64,000 nucleotides of DNA from NCBI GenBank assembly GCA_018136815.1, contig CM030940.1, forward strand, positions 2,148,901-2,212,900, written 5' to 3'. The number at the start of each line of letters is the position of its first letter. Positions within the stretch are counted from its first letter, which is position 1. Below the pieces are notes generated by a model. The model did not search any database. It was not told where the DNA came from and saw only the letters and a program-made list of their open reading frames with translations. This document shows, one piece after another, positions 30,500 to 41,250 of the stretch. This stretch comes from Isochrysis galbana (lineage: Eukaryota; Haptophyta; Isochrysidales; Isochrysidaceae). Both the position numbers and the translations under genes were made by a program.

Positions 30500-30795
30500 T
30501 GACCCACAACCTGAACATGTTCACACCTAAACATGTTCACATCTGAACATGTTCACTTCGGAACATGTTCACATCTGAACATGTTCACATCTGGCCGCAA
30601 CAAGTTGACTCCACTCTAAACAAGTTAGTTCTAACCGCTGAACAAGTTGGTACTAACCTAAACAAGTTGGTTCCACCCGCTGAACAAGTTGGTTCCAGCC
30701 TGAACAAGTCGTGAACAAGTTGGTTCCACCCACTGGACAAGTTAGTTCCACCCTGAACAAGTTAGTTCCGCCCTGAACAAGACAGTTCCCGGTAA
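30500..30795. repeat. Two-part minisatellite (GAACATGTTC and GAACAAGTTGGTTCC units)
   Basis: The first half holds five or more copies of a 16 to 17-base unit built around the perfect palindrome GAACATGTTC (spacers CACATCT, CACACCT, CACTTCG). The second half holds about nine copies of a related 20 to 21-base unit with AACAAGTTGGTTCCACCC. The two unit types share the AACAnGTT core, so one probably arose from the other. No coding function is seen. A palindromic site repeated at fixed spacing could bind a dimeric factor (inference). Confidence 0.85.
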
Positions 30796-32296
30796 AAATA
30801 AAACTTTTATAAAGCTCAAATCCTTCGATTTTCGAGACGAAAATTGGCGAACCCAAACAAACTTGAGCCCAGGGAGAATCCAATCAGCTCGCCTTGAGCG
30901 AACTCGACAAACCTAGAAGACGGTAGATAACGAAGGAGGCTTGTACACATGCCGAAATTTTCATTGCAAAAGGCCTGAATACAACACTCCCCGACTCAGA
31001 CCGAGACGTCTCCCGATGTCGAGCCAAAAGACAAAAGACTACGTCAAGACGTATGCGGAGACCGAAGGAATGGGGAAAGAACGTAACCCATGGATACGAC
31101 AAGCACAAAATCCGCGCTCGCGCCTTCGGCCGTCGCCCCTCTGAGTTTCCATGGTGGAGAGGACCTTTCATCCCCCGCCCAAGAGTCACCCGATGCCCTA
31201 TCCGAACCCGAGCCATCCAAGCCACCCCAAGCCGAGGTTGGAGCTCCAAAGAGCTCCGCCTCCTTCTTTGAAGAACACCTCCTTCCAGCGCCGCCCAATT
31301 CCGCCCAAGTGGCGCTTCCGCCCACCGAGATCATGCCACCCCCTTGGGGCCCGGTCGCATTCGCGAGCCTCTGTAGGCTATTTCGCTATTTTCCGCTCTA
31401 CCGTTATAACCGCGATGGTAAATCATCAATCTTCGTTCTTATGTCTATCTATCCGTCTACGACGTCTCCACGCTTCTATCAATCACTCCACTTCATTCAA
31501 TGTTGGTCTACCATCATATCCACGTGCCCAAGCAGCTTCTACAGACTGCTCTTTCTACTCGGAATATGAATATGCTCTAGCTCTGGACTGATCACCCAGG
31601 CTACGGCCGATCCGTTGCCCAGTGTCCATTCCTCCCTCACCCCTTCCGTCTTCCGTGGTGAGCGCCGCGGATGACGCTGCCTCCGTGCGATCGGTCCCCC
31701 CGTTTAGCGAGTTCGACCCTCCGCCTTACGAAGAATGCGTCCCACCACCCCGATCGGGATATTTGCATGGTCGCCAAATTCCGCTGCTTCGCCACCGGCT
31801 GCGGCCGCCGGCAGAAACATGTCTTCTCGCCCTGTTTGGGTAAGAGAAAACGGGGGCGCCAGAGCCAAAGCCAAGAGGGAAGGGTCGCGGCTTGCCGCGG
31901 CCACTCGCTTCGGCGAGCAGAGCTTAGCGCTTCTGGGCTCCTATCTCACGAGTGCCCCCCCCCCCCCCCCCCCTGCGTTGGTTTTACCCGAAAGGGGTTT
32001 TCCCCAGCGTGGACTCGAGGAGAGGACGTGCTGCGTGCTGGTGCTGGGTGTTGGTGTTGGGGTCTGGGGTCTGGGGTGCGCGGCTGGGGGGAGGACAAAT
32101 ATCGAGGGGAGGGCGCAGCCCGATATCACTCGGACACCTGGCTCGTCAGGCATGGCGGGATTCCGGGACTGAAACGTTATGTCCAATTAGCTAGTGGGGT
32201 TGGCTAGGATATAACATTATTTATTATTATCATCATTATAGATATAGATATAGCTATAAGCTCTACTAGCGAGTAGACTAGAGCTGGCTCGTGCGA
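30796..32296. other. Low-evidence stretch with proline-rich open frames
   Basis: The frame from about 31090 to 31400 (+) reads as an acidic Pro/Ser-rich protein start (SPDALSEPEPSKPPQAE). A second, at about 31622-31843, contains a PPPY motif (FDPPPYEE). Neither has a recognisable domain and they are in different frames. They resemble the proline-rich peptide starts of unit A and B repeats, so decayed mobile-element coding is the likeliest explanation. A C homopolymer lies near 31957. Nothing else is supported. Confidence 0.35.
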
Positions 32297-33952
32297 ATGG
32301 CCTCAGTGTGTTACTCGTGGGGGGGAAGAGATGCTCCTCCTTCACATGCCGCGCGGCTGTGCTTAGGAGAGGGAGACGGAGAGGGCGTGCAGCTGCAGCC
32401 TCTCCTTGTCTACTTGCACGGCGGCTTCTGGAAGCCCGAGTGGGACCGGCAGAGCACGCTTTCCCATCGGATCACGGGAACATTCGGAGACCCCTTCTCT
32501 CCTCTCTCCTCTTCTCCAGCCTCTCCTCGGGCTGAAGGGCGTTCTAGTGGCGCAGGCGCACCTGCAGACGCATGCCTTATGCAACCAGCGGCAGGCCGCA
32601 CCGAGCACGCGAAGCCTATTGGCGCATGCACCGCCCATTCTCCTCGAACTGCTCCAGGCGAGACCGTAGTGCCCGCGCAGAGCTGCTGTGAAGGTGTTCC
32701 AGTGGCAAGAGACGGTGCCGCAGCGTCCACGGAAAGAATGGCAGAAGGGGAACGACGTGTACCGTCTGCTGCCGCTGAATTCGCCAGAGAAACGCCTGAA
32801 AACCGCTGGCTCGGCCGTGTGGCCACGCTGGACATCGAGTACAGCCGGGTCAACCAACAGACGCCTGAGCGCTCGGAAGGAGGGGGAGGGTGGCCGGCCA
32901 CGTTCATCGACGCGCTCGCCGCAATCAACGCGCTGGCAGAGGCTAAGAGGGTTGGCGGCGCACCGGACGTTGCGGCGGCAGCGGCCAGGCTCGACTTGCG
33001 GGCGGTCGTGCTCGTGGGCCACTCAGCTGGTGGAGCGATGGCACTGTGGCTTGGGATGCTTTCATGCCTTCCAGCGGACGCACGCGCCGAGATGGGCGAA
33101 ACGGTGCGGCGGATGGGCGGCGCGGCGGCGGCAGAGGCAATCACTTCCGGCTTTGACCCTGCCATTCGCGTTGTCGGCGTGGTCGGCCTTGCGCCAGTGG
33201 CGGATCTGCGCTTGGGAGCCGCGGAGGGCATTTCGGATTTCCATGATGCGATCCAAAACCTCTTCTGGCGGTTCGGCCCCCGGTGCCCCGCCGCCGCACT
33301 TGATGCAGCGTGCCCGACCGCGCTCATGGCTCGCGGCAAGCTGCCCGCGCTTGCGCATGCGCCACACTTCCTGCTCATCCACGGCGACGCTGACGTGGAC
33401 GTCCCGCCCTCTCAATCCCTCGCTTTTGCCCAAGCCGCTTGGGCGACGACGGGAGACCATCCAACGTGGCTGCTGCTGATGCATGGGCTCGACCACCTCG
33501 AGGCGGTGGGTATCGGCATCGATCCCGAGTCAGACTCTGAAGGTGCGCAGCGCTGGCGCAGTGTTCAGAGAGCAATGCGCTTATTTGTTGGCGCCGTCCT
33601 CGATGCTGAGCGCGCACAGCACTCAGACCTGGCGGGCGCGTGTGAAAGTGCGGCAGAGAGCGAGCTCTCGGCACTTTGCTGCAGCTCTGTCGACGCTGCT
33701 CGAGAATTTTGTGCGCGAGCCAAGCCGCATGTTGCTGCTGCCGTCACCATATCGGCAATCGAGGAGGCGGCAGCGGCCACGGAGTCAATGTCCGAAGGCA
33801 CTCTTTCGGCGGCTGGTCGCTTGCTATCGGAGCACGAGCGGAAGTTCTCGCCGCCCTTCTTGGCGCGTGGCCTTCGACGGTGGCTCGCGTGGAACGGAAA
33901 GGAGCCCAGCGCCGCATTAGACGCGTGGCTTGCGATGCACACCGCGGAATAA
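32297..33952 (+). CDS. Alpha/beta hydrolase, kynurenine formamidase-like
   Basis: A 551-residue protein with the alpha/beta hydrolase layout of the HGGxW esterase/arylformamidase group. The oxyanion motif HGGFW lies near residue 40, the nucleophile elbow GHSAGG near 241, the acid in HGDADVD near 363, and the catalytic histidine in GLDHLE near 399. Between the oxyanion motif and the nucleophile is a long low-complexity insert (about 55-170, Ala/Pro/Ser/Glu-rich), and about 140 residues follow the catalytic histidine without known domain. Relatives are usually about 260-350 residues. The ATG at 32297 was preferred to an upstream GTG. The substrate cannot be assigned; kynurenine formamidase is only the nearest resemblance. 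The insert might hide an unrecognised intron in frame. Confidence 0.75.
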   Translation: MASVCYSWGGRDAPPSHAARLCLGEGDGEGVQLQPLLVYLHGGFWKPEWDRQSTLSHRITGTFGDPFSPLSSSPASPRAEGRSSGAGAPADACLMQPAAGRTEHAKPIGACTAHSPRTAPGETVVPAQSCCEGVPVARDGAAASTERMAEGERRVPSAAAEFARETPENRWLGRVATLDIEYSRVNQQTPERSEGGGGWPATFIDALAAINALAEAKRVGGAPDVAAAAARLDLRAVVLVGHSAGGAMALWLGMLSCLPADARAEMGETVRRMGGAAAAEAITSGFDPAIRVVGVVGLAPVADLRLGAAEGISDFHDAIQNLFWRFGPRCPAAALDAACPTALMARGKLPALAHAPHFLLIHGDADVDVPPSQSLAFAQAAWATTGDHPTWLLLMHGLDHLEAVGIGIDPESDSEGAQRWRSVQRAMRLFVGAVLDAERAQHSDLAGACESAAESELSALCCSSVDAAREFCARAKPHVAAAVTISAIEEAAAATESMSEGTLSAAGRLLSEHERKFSPPFLARGLRRWLAWNGKEPSAALDAWLAMHTAE

Positions 33953-35714
33953 TGGGCACTGTCAGCAACATGAGATGGGTGGTGAGTCTAGGGCCGGAGG
34001 GGGGGGCGGGGAGGGGGGCGAGTATTTGGCGCGAAATCTGCTCCTCCTACTCATAGTACACATGTAATAGCCCGACTCGAGCAGGCTGTATGGCAAAGCA
34101 GGGTATTCGGTCGAAGTCCTGGTTGCTGGCTTTACGTCCGCCTTGCCGATTCCATGTCATCAATGCGCCGCTCATCCGTTGTATCCATAACCCTCGGGCT
34201 CGACAGTGGGAGTTCATCGTTTGCACGGCGGGTGAGGGGATTTGGAAAGGGTGCGCAAATGTGGCGAGCAAAGAGTCTGGAGCTCAAAGTGGATGAGAGC
34301 GAATGCAATTTTAGTGAGTGGGCGGCGTTCACCAGCAAGGTGCAAGATGGTGATAGGTATTGGTGAGAGGGGACATACTTCAAGCCCGCCACGAAAACGG
34401 CGTGGTGCTTTTGCGCGAACGCTCGCGCATTGAAGTCCCGTCGATGGCGCCCCGGGATTGTTGCAATTGTTAGCTCAGATAGAAGCATGTCTCACCAATT
34501 CAGCCACCAATAAACTGTAGGGTCATGGCAGCCATGGCATATCGCGCCGACTTTCCTCTGCCTCCCCCGGTTCTCGGCGCCGCGGAGTTCGATACGCAGC
34601 ACTCCTGCGCGGGCATTGACTTGCGAGTCCCCACCCACGAAGCGCGCGCGCGCCGAGCGCTAAAGGCGCCACCGCGCCGTTAACGAGATGCGCATGGAGA
34701 AGCGTTCCGTTCCTACCGGTACCACCCACCAAAGTCTCAAACAAACCTTGGCCTTGGCGCCAAATACCAAATATCAAATGTCAAATATGGTCAGGTGAAT
34801 CACTGAGGTGAATGTGCTGCATATTTATCTACCCTGGACCCTAGGCCTGGAACTAGCTCACGCCTTGCCACCCGCCTCCATCCTCTCCGCCACTTCCACT
34901 CCCCCCCCCTATCCGCCATTGCCCCTGCGCTCATAGGGGCATCGGTCGCAAGCAGTAATAAGCACGAGCGGTGCGCGGCTGCTCTGCTCTTTGTAGGGCT
35001 GAGGGCTGAGGGACCCTCTAGCTAGGTTAGCACTTGGCGGCAAATGAATGCAGTCTACATTGCGCATTGCCGACCGCGGAGATATCAGCACTTAGCGGCT
35101 GCGACTTGGGCCAGCATCGCGAATGCTCTCATGGCCTAGCCATTGCATAATTACTATGGCACGACGAGATCCTTGCACCTACGCGATACACCAGCAAGCA
35201 TTTCACCCTATTCCTATTCTCTTTTCTCTTCATGCTTGCAACGTAATCGGAATCGGCACAAGCGCCCGGGTAGGCGGAGGCAGGACGCGGGGCTCGGGTA
35301 CATGGTAGCGAGGTGCAAAGCGGAGCAGAGGGAACTAGAATGGGGCGTTCATAGGACAAAATGGATCTAGCCTCGGCCAACCCTAGCTCCTCACGAGCAA
35401 TTCACGAGCAGATACGAGCTGCTAAAGCTCCTTCAGAGCAAGTGCATCCGCTGCAAGAGGCGCGCGAGTAACTCCCTAGAATTCAACCTTCAAATCAACG
35501 GCGCTCTGTGGTACAGATACGAGCTATTCCGCCATTACGGCAGGGTTGCACCCAATGATGAGCATGGTGGGGCAAGCACTGAAGACTGAGATGGGATAAC
35601 CGGAACCGGGAAAGCACCCTCCACAGCACCGGCAAGTCGCGCGCGACCTCCCGTCGCCAAAGGGGACCGAGCGCGCGCTCAAATGCCACCGCCTCGGCCT
35701 AGAGAGTGGTCTCA
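33953..35714. other. Intergenic stretch, no gene seen
   Basis: About 1.76 kb with short overlapping frames only. I see no conserved domain, no RNA gene and no repeat matching other parts of the window. The ANKRD13-like stop codon lies at its right edge. Confidence 0.4.
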
Positions 35715-38257
35715 CTACGCTGAGGCCGAATCGCGCACGTGAAGCGCCTCCGCGTGGTCCACATTTGGAGTCCCGTCGACCTCATGGTTGCCGTCTGTCA
35801 CCATGCTTGACAGAAATGAGTCCAGAATTTCGTCGAGAAATGCATCCTCGCCAATTACGTCGTACTCGGGTGGTGGGTCGAAGATGGTTTCGAGCTGTGC
35901 GCGCTTCTGGCCATCAGTGCATGTAACGCTGCCACGATGGCTCGACGGACCATTGCGCGCGTCGGCCGCCGTGTCCACCTCCCTCGCAGAGCCCCGATGG
36001 GATGATTCTTTGGAGACGGTCGCGGTCCGAAGCCGCAGGCCGGTGCCGTCCTCTCGCACACCAGCACGTGCCGAGCCAGAATAGGAAATAGGTTCATCCA
36101 CCTCATCGTTGTGCCGGCGCGACGTGCACGAGATCGCGGCGCTTGCCGCTTCCGCGTCACCCTCGCTGTGCGCAGAGGATGGGCGATGGTTCTCGGCCGA
36201 GGCAAAGTGCTTGCTGTGCGGGCAAATCGGATCCGTCGAAAAGGCGCGAAGGGAAGCCTCCACAAAGAAGGAGACAGGCAAGGGCACGGAGAGACGGGTC
36301 GGAAAGGCGCCCTCGGGGACCTATGATTCGAGGGTCGCGATTGCGTGAAGCGACATCGGCGAGGGGTTCGCACTGAGTGGCCCGCCTTCCTACGTGCAGT
36401 CACTGTGATGGATGCGCGCAACCACGAGTCGCGCCACTCCCCGCCCGTGTTGGGGCCCCTCGCGCTGCGCAGGGTCACCCGCACACAACTACCTAGGATG
36501 GCGTCTCACCATGCCGACGAGATAGTCCGTCACCCCGGAAATGTGCCGGTTGATCGGCGCTAGCAGACGCAGCACGACACAGAACTGCTCGAGAGAGAGC
36601 GGCAGCCCCCACGAGCACGTGACGCGCGCCGACGCGGGCCGTCTGAATAAGCCTAGCACTTTGCCCCCTCGCGCGAGCTGTTGCAGCAACCCCAGGTCGC
36701 CCGCGTCCGACGGCATGTCCGCGTGATGTTCGGCCTCCGACGCATCCTCGCGCGCTGTCAGCGCCCGCATGTGGAGATCGAGCGACGGCTGCGTGGCTGG
36801 CACGCCCTCGCGCTCCCGCAGTCGCACGTTGAGCAAGCAGCGGCAGTGGTAGCGCGCGGAGGCTCGGACCCCGTCAGGAGCGTCGCTGTCAGCGCACGGG
36901 TTACCCCAGAGGTCGAGCTCGGGCACCAGCGGCACGAGCTCCGATATGAAGCGCACGCCCGAGCCGCCCACGCCACCGCCTCCGCCGGCGTCCCGACCGG
37001 CAGTGGCACCCCGTACACTCCCCCGCTGAAGGTCCTTTGTGTCGTTGGAGCCGTCCTGCGACGCACGTTGGTTGCCGCCCACGTCGGCCGGGTGGCGTGT
37101 TAGTGCGCACTCAGCCTGGTCGGCCGTCTCACGTTGCAGCCCCGTCTCGAGCAGGCGCGCGGTAGCCTCGCGATTGAGCGAATGATCAGCTTTGAGATAG
37201 GCCCACGTGCGCAGGTACTCGGCGACACGCCTGTGCCGGTGGCGAAGGCGCGAGGTGGAGCAGGGTCAGCCGGAGGAGAGCGGGTAGACGGCAGGATGCC
37301 AGCCGCGCTCCGGAGCGGAGTACGCTGCTGAGCGAGAAAGCGCGCTCGGAAGTTTGAGCACGAAAGCGGCACAGACCGTCTCTGGTGATCCACCATCAGT
37401 ATCTCTGGCTCCCCGTAGCCGGCGTCGAAACGGATGAGCAGCGATAGGACGCCGCGGTGCCATGAGAGGTTGCTATAGTCGAGCCCCGCAAGCGTCGAGT
37501 CCACACGCACCTGTGAGCAGGGAGCCGTCGGGCGTTGGACCCGAGGGGCACTCACTCGGCCCACCCCTCAGCTGCCCCTTTCCTTCGGTCATACTGCAGC
37601 GCGCCACTCGCTTACTGTGGCCAGAAAAGGGCTGTGTAGACGGCGTGCAGTACCAGCGGCACAAGGAGGGCGAGCTGTTCACAACCACTAACTCATGAAC
37701 ATCCTTCACGCTGTCTCCTTCTGCACTCGCGCGCATGTGAGCGGACTCACCCTCACTCCGCTCTTCCGGATGCGGTAGGTATCAGAGGGCAAGAACCTAC
37801 GGAGCAGCCTAGAGATCCCAATCATGAACGAGCCAATCCGCCAGGCGAGCACGGTCGAGAAGTCGGGCATCGAAGAGAGTGCGCTCAGTACCCTCGCTCT
37901 CCTCTGAGCCCACCGGCACTGCTCGTCGGCTTGGGTGGCGTGGTGGAGCTCCCTCAGCACAGCAATCGCCCTCTCTTGCGCCTCTGAAGGCCCGAGACTC
38001 TGCGCGACAGCCATTCCTTCCTCCATAACAGTCCAGTTTGCTGCACTCCTGCAGTTGACATCGAAACCGCTCGAGAGCAACAGCCTTACTGCAGGCAGAT
38101 CCGAGCGACGGACGGCGAGGTGGAGGAGAGAGTCGCCGTACGAGTTAAGTACGTGCATCTCCGAAGGCCGAGCCACCAGCTCGCGCTGCACAGCCTCTAG
38201 ATCGCCGGCGTAGAGGAGGTCGAACAGAGACGGCGGCGGCGCCGCCGCCTGCGCCAT
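35715..38257 (-). CDS. ANKRD13-like protein, four exons
   Basis: Spliced model on the minus strand: 38257-37751, 37510-37377, 37230-36510, 36320-35715; total 1968 bases, 655 residues. Exon 1 has two ankyrin-type helices (LFDLLYAGDLEAVQREL, GDSLLHLAVRRSDLPAVRLLL) and then the start of the GPCR-chaperone domain (PDFSTVLAWRIGSF, LPSDTYRIRKSG). Exon 2 continues it (VRVDSTLAGLDYSN; family form LRADTTLAGF). Exon 3 carries LPLSLEQFCVVLRLLAPIN and exon 4 VPEGAFPTRLSVPLPVSF, matching the family C-terminal block FPLSLEQLLP...FPVKIEIPLF across the splice. Junctions 1 and 3 have good GTGAGT/GTGAGA donors; the donor of intron 2 (GTCTGT) is weak, so that boundary is least sure. ANKRD13 proteins bind ubiquitinated membrane cargo in animals; an acidic tail (EDAFLDEILDSFLSSM) might be UIM-like. 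Confidence 0.82.
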
Positions 38258-38525
38258 CGCCTCCCCGGGCGGGTCTTGTTTTATTGTTTGTATCTGTAGT
38301 CTGCAGGTGGTTATTATGCCTACTGTTATAATAGGGGTCGATGGGGAGGGAGATGGGGAGGTCTCGTGGGTCTGCCATCTGTTATTTGTTGCGCATACGC
38401 GCATACAGCAGGGTGGGCACGCCTCGTGGGTTTACATTCGTCATAGTATCTGAAACAACTACTACGACGTTGCCCGACCAAACGATGTGGAAATGGTAGA
38501 TGGTAGGCCCCCTCATTGTCTCATT

Positions 38526-38620
38526 GTAGGGCGGTCAAACAGGGTACGGGGTTTTTTATTAGGGGTGAAAAATGACCATCTCACGGTTAAGGAAATTTCA
38601 GGATTTTTTTCGGTAGAAAG
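38526..38620 (+). mobile_element. Short repeat family F, copy 2 (partial)
   Basis: Begins with the boundary TAGGGCGGTCAAACAG shared with 41690 and 60417 and then diverges after the T-rich part. It is a truncated or strongly diverged copy. Confidence 0.5.
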
Positions 38621-38748
38621 TTCCCAATACACCCAACTAACACATATCCGGGCCCATTGGGACCCAGACCCCCCCCTTGGGCCCCCACAACAAAACGTAA
38701 GCAAATATTGACAAAAGACGCTAAAGTCTAAAGTCGGAAAGGGCTTAA

Positions 38749-39003
38749 AGAGCTCAACTTCAAATCGAGACCGGGCGCGGTGCATGCCCGTTTTCGACGA
38801 TCCACCTGGATGGGTGGCCCCGCCAGACACCAAATACACTGGGGCCACCCGCACAGTCACGCCAATCGGGCAGGCCGCGCGCCGAAACCTCGTCGAAATC
38901 AGCCATCCGCTGAGCGTCCGACGTCTACGAGTGAGGCCCGGAGAGCCCAACTTCAAATCGAGACCGGGCGCGGTGCATGCCCATTTTTGACGATCCATCA
39001 AGA
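38749..39003. repeat. Direct repeat of about 60 bp, spacing about 190 bp
   Basis: The segment CAACTTCAAATCGAGACCGG, continuing through GGTGCATGCCC to GACGATCCA, occurs at about 38755 and about 38947 with a few differences. The second copy ends exactly where the minus-strand unit A begins, near 39003. It may mark the junction of an insertion. Confidence 0.75.
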
Positions 39004-39128
39004 TGGGGAGAGGAAGGCGGGCAGGCGGGCTTGGGCGAGGGCGAGGACGGCGGCGAAAGCGACATTGAGCGAGCGGCGAGAGGCGAGAGGCGAGGGCGAG
39101 TGAGAGGAGTGCTGTGGTGGCAGGGGCT

Positions 39129-39136
39129 GGCGAGGA
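39129..39136. repeat. Left target-site duplication GGCGAGGA
   Basis: Eight bases directly before the MITE, identical to 39567-39574. Eight-base duplications are characteristic of hAT transposases. Confidence 0.9.
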
Positions 39137-39566
39137 CAGTGATGGTGCATCAGTACTGACGTCAGTTTTTTACATCAGTGTCAGTTCACCTCAAGCTGAC
39201 AACTGATGTCAGTTGTCAGTTGTCAGCAGCTTGGAGCGGGGAGAAAAACAAAACACGCAGTCCTCTTTACTTTCTACAGCCAGAGAAAAAAATATGTAAA
39301 ACAAGCCAATCTGGGGTTCGAACCCGGGCACACCGCACGTACAGAGCATCCTGAGCCGCTAGGGGCCCGTTATCGAACACGTGCAGGGCGTTTTGTGATA
39401 TTTATATTTGCAGCAAAGACACAGGTCACTGATGTCAGCTGATATTCTGCTCGCTCAGAGCCTTTGAGGTGATGTCAGCTGATGGACCTCATCAGCTGAC
39501 ATCAGCTACTGATGTCAGTGTTAGCTCGAAGTTGGTGTCAGCTGAGGGACTGATGCACCATCACTG
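39137..39566. mobile_element. hAT-type MITE, 430 bp, perfect termini
   Basis: The element has perfect 18-base terminal inverted repeats, CAGTGATGGTGCATCAGT at 39137-39154 and its exact complement at 39549-39566. It is flanked by the perfect 8-base duplication GGCGAGGA. The CA-start terminus and 8-base duplication are those of hAT transposons. It encodes no transposase. Subterminal regions contain many GATGTCAGCTGATG-like motifs in both orientations, probably transposase-binding sites. A tRNA-like promoter segment lies inside (39299-39380). The related sequence at 1330-1380 gives an empty-site comparison. Intact ends suggest a recent insertion. Confidence 0.92.
39299..39380 (-). other. tRNA-like segment inside the MITE
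   Basis: On the minus strand TAGCGGCTCAGGA resembles a tRNA A box and GGTTCGAACCCC is a perfect B box, about 35 bases apart. A short anticodon-like stem-loop with T at the position before a GCG triplet can be drawn. The acceptor stem does not pair and the variable loop is missing, so it is not a working tRNA gene. It could be a tRNA-derived pol III promoter captured by the element. Confidence 0.35.
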
Positions 39567-40319
39567 GGCGAGGAGATGCGAGACTGTAGGCTGTAGGGTG
39601 TGAGTGTTACGAGAGCGAGAGCGGCGAGAGCGAGAGCGACGGATGAAGACTGACGACAGGACGACGGACAACGGACACCCAGGAAAACACTCCAACTCTC
39701 GCCCCACGACTTTCTCACATAACTCGACTGAAATCAAACCCAAACACTTCGTTCACACGACGACGGACAACGATCAAAGGGCGATCTGTCGGCGATCTCG
39801 TCTGCAAGGGGAATCGCACCATAACGGAAACGAGCGAGGGGCAATCCTGCCGCGCAGGATTCCAAGAGACCTATCGAATAAGAGGAAAGAAGTGCGATGG
39901 GCCTAAGGGGGAGATACGAAGAGGTCGCAAATTAAACCTGATTGCCCCTTGAAGCAGATAAAGAAACACAGGGAAGATAGCGAATTAAACCTATTGGCGA
40001 GGCGCCTGGGAGGAAGAAAGGTGGACGATGACTACTTTGACGACGAATTCACCCGAGCAACCACTCTGTCGACCAACCCCGTCCCCGTCCGACGTCCGAC
40101 ACCATTGCACACGTGACCGCGCACCGGCCGGAGAGCGTCGTGGATACCCTACCATCTGCCTACCCAAGGCATTGCCTATATGTTCGAGACCTGATGGTCT
40201 GCCGCTCCGGCGAGGCTACCGACAAAGAAGGAGTTATCTTAGCCGACTCCGCTCTCACGGTCAACAGCACACTCGCTGACTAAGGCTGTGAACACCCACC
40301 GGCCATACCAAACGTGTTT

Positions 40320-40445
40320 CAACCTGGTAGTGGCCCACAGCTACATAGGCTGGTAGTGTTAGTGGACCATAGCTACATAGACTGGTAGTGTTAGTGGCGA
40401 AAGTCGTGGGTGTTAACATGTTAACACGGTTAACACGTTAACACC
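40320..40445. repeat. Short tandem and palindromic repeats
   Basis: A unit of about 40 bases with CTACATAGRCTGGTAGTGTTAG occurs about two and a half times at 40320-40400. It is followed by the nested palindromes GTGTTAACATGTTAACAC and GGTTAACACGTTAACACC. No gene is associated. Confidence 0.75.
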
Positions 40446-40618
40446 TTACTGCTAGAGCGGGCCGAACATGGATAAAAGGTAAAGGGGGGGGGGGGAGTAT
40501 GCAAGGCGGGAGGGAAGCGCGCGGGGACGGGGGGGGGGGGGGGAGCGGCGCGGAAGGGGACAGTCGGGCAAGGGCAAGCGCAAAGGGAAAGCGGCGACGG
40601 CACCGGATGAGACAGAGT

Positions 40619-40700
40619 GTCGAACACGCGATGACTACTGGCTCGTGGGCAGAGGGCCGTTCGATCGAGCCGGCAGCTGACGCGGCCGTGAAGGAGTCGT
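40619..40700. repeat. 82-bp repeat E, copy 2
   Basis: Matches 12371-12452 with two differences and in the same orientation, ending at the same GGAGTCGT point. Poly-G runs lie just upstream (40487-40540). Confidence 0.75.
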
Positions 40701-40923
40701 AGGTGCCGCCGCCGCTTTTGCCGATGTTTACTTAAGTCTGACTGGTGGACTGCCAGCGGCTCTCTGTCTCAGCTGCCCACCGGAGGTTGACTGACGCCGC
40801 GTCGGCTCCACGGTGTACAGCTCTACTTGACGTCTACGTCAAGTATTGCGAAGACCTTGGTGTGCTTCTTCGCTACTCGAGCTCCGCGTGCCCGGAGTGC
40901 TTTCGTTGCGCCGTCGCGCGTCA

Positions 40924-41250
40924 TCAACAGTATAAATTAATTTTCAATGCCACCTGCCAAGGCCACCACCCAGCGGCAGACAATGATTTCTGCTCTGGGT
41001 GGTGGGTTCCCGCGAGATGCGCTATGAGGCGCTCTGGCAGGATCTTGGGCTTTCCTGCCCGCCGCAGCGTAGAGCGCCACGACGAGGCCCGTCCTGAGGC
41101 CACCCACGGGTCTCGCCTCATCGAGCAATGCCGGATCTGGCACTGTCAGAGAGAGGATGGCCGCGTAGGCAGCCTCGACGCGGAGGCTTGTCAGCCACGC
41201 GTGGACGGCCGCGCCGGTGAGCTGAGCCTAGTTCTCGATGCCGAGTTCGA
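40924..41250 (-). pseudogene. Possible coding remnant, unknown family
   Basis: The minus strand reads LTGAAVHAWLTSLRVEAA, then a helix-like continuation ending DEARPVGGLRTGLVVALYAAAGRKAQ. The amphipathic pattern and codon usage look protein-like. The frame has no clear start or matching downstream exon. It could be an exon of an undetected gene or a decayed gene. I assign no function. Confidence 0.3.

Larger units (their letters stand above)
39004..40035 (-). mobile_element. Unit A copy interrupted by a hAT-type MITE
   Basis: After removal of 39137-39566 the two flanks (39004-39136 and 39575-40035) form a continuous reverse-complement match to 900-1470. The shared run includes the gene-like start near 1405 and the GGTTTAATTTGC repeats near 930 and 988. 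The order of events is clear: the retroelement piece was here first and the MITE inserted later. Confidence 0.8.

Noticed and set aside
32363-33378. Long minus-strand frames opposite the alpha/beta hydrolase
   Set aside because: No conserved motifs. The plus-strand frame contains the complete catalytic triad.
39305-39380. A functional tRNA gene
   Set aside because: The acceptor stem does not pair and the variable loop is missing, so only promoter-like boxes remain.
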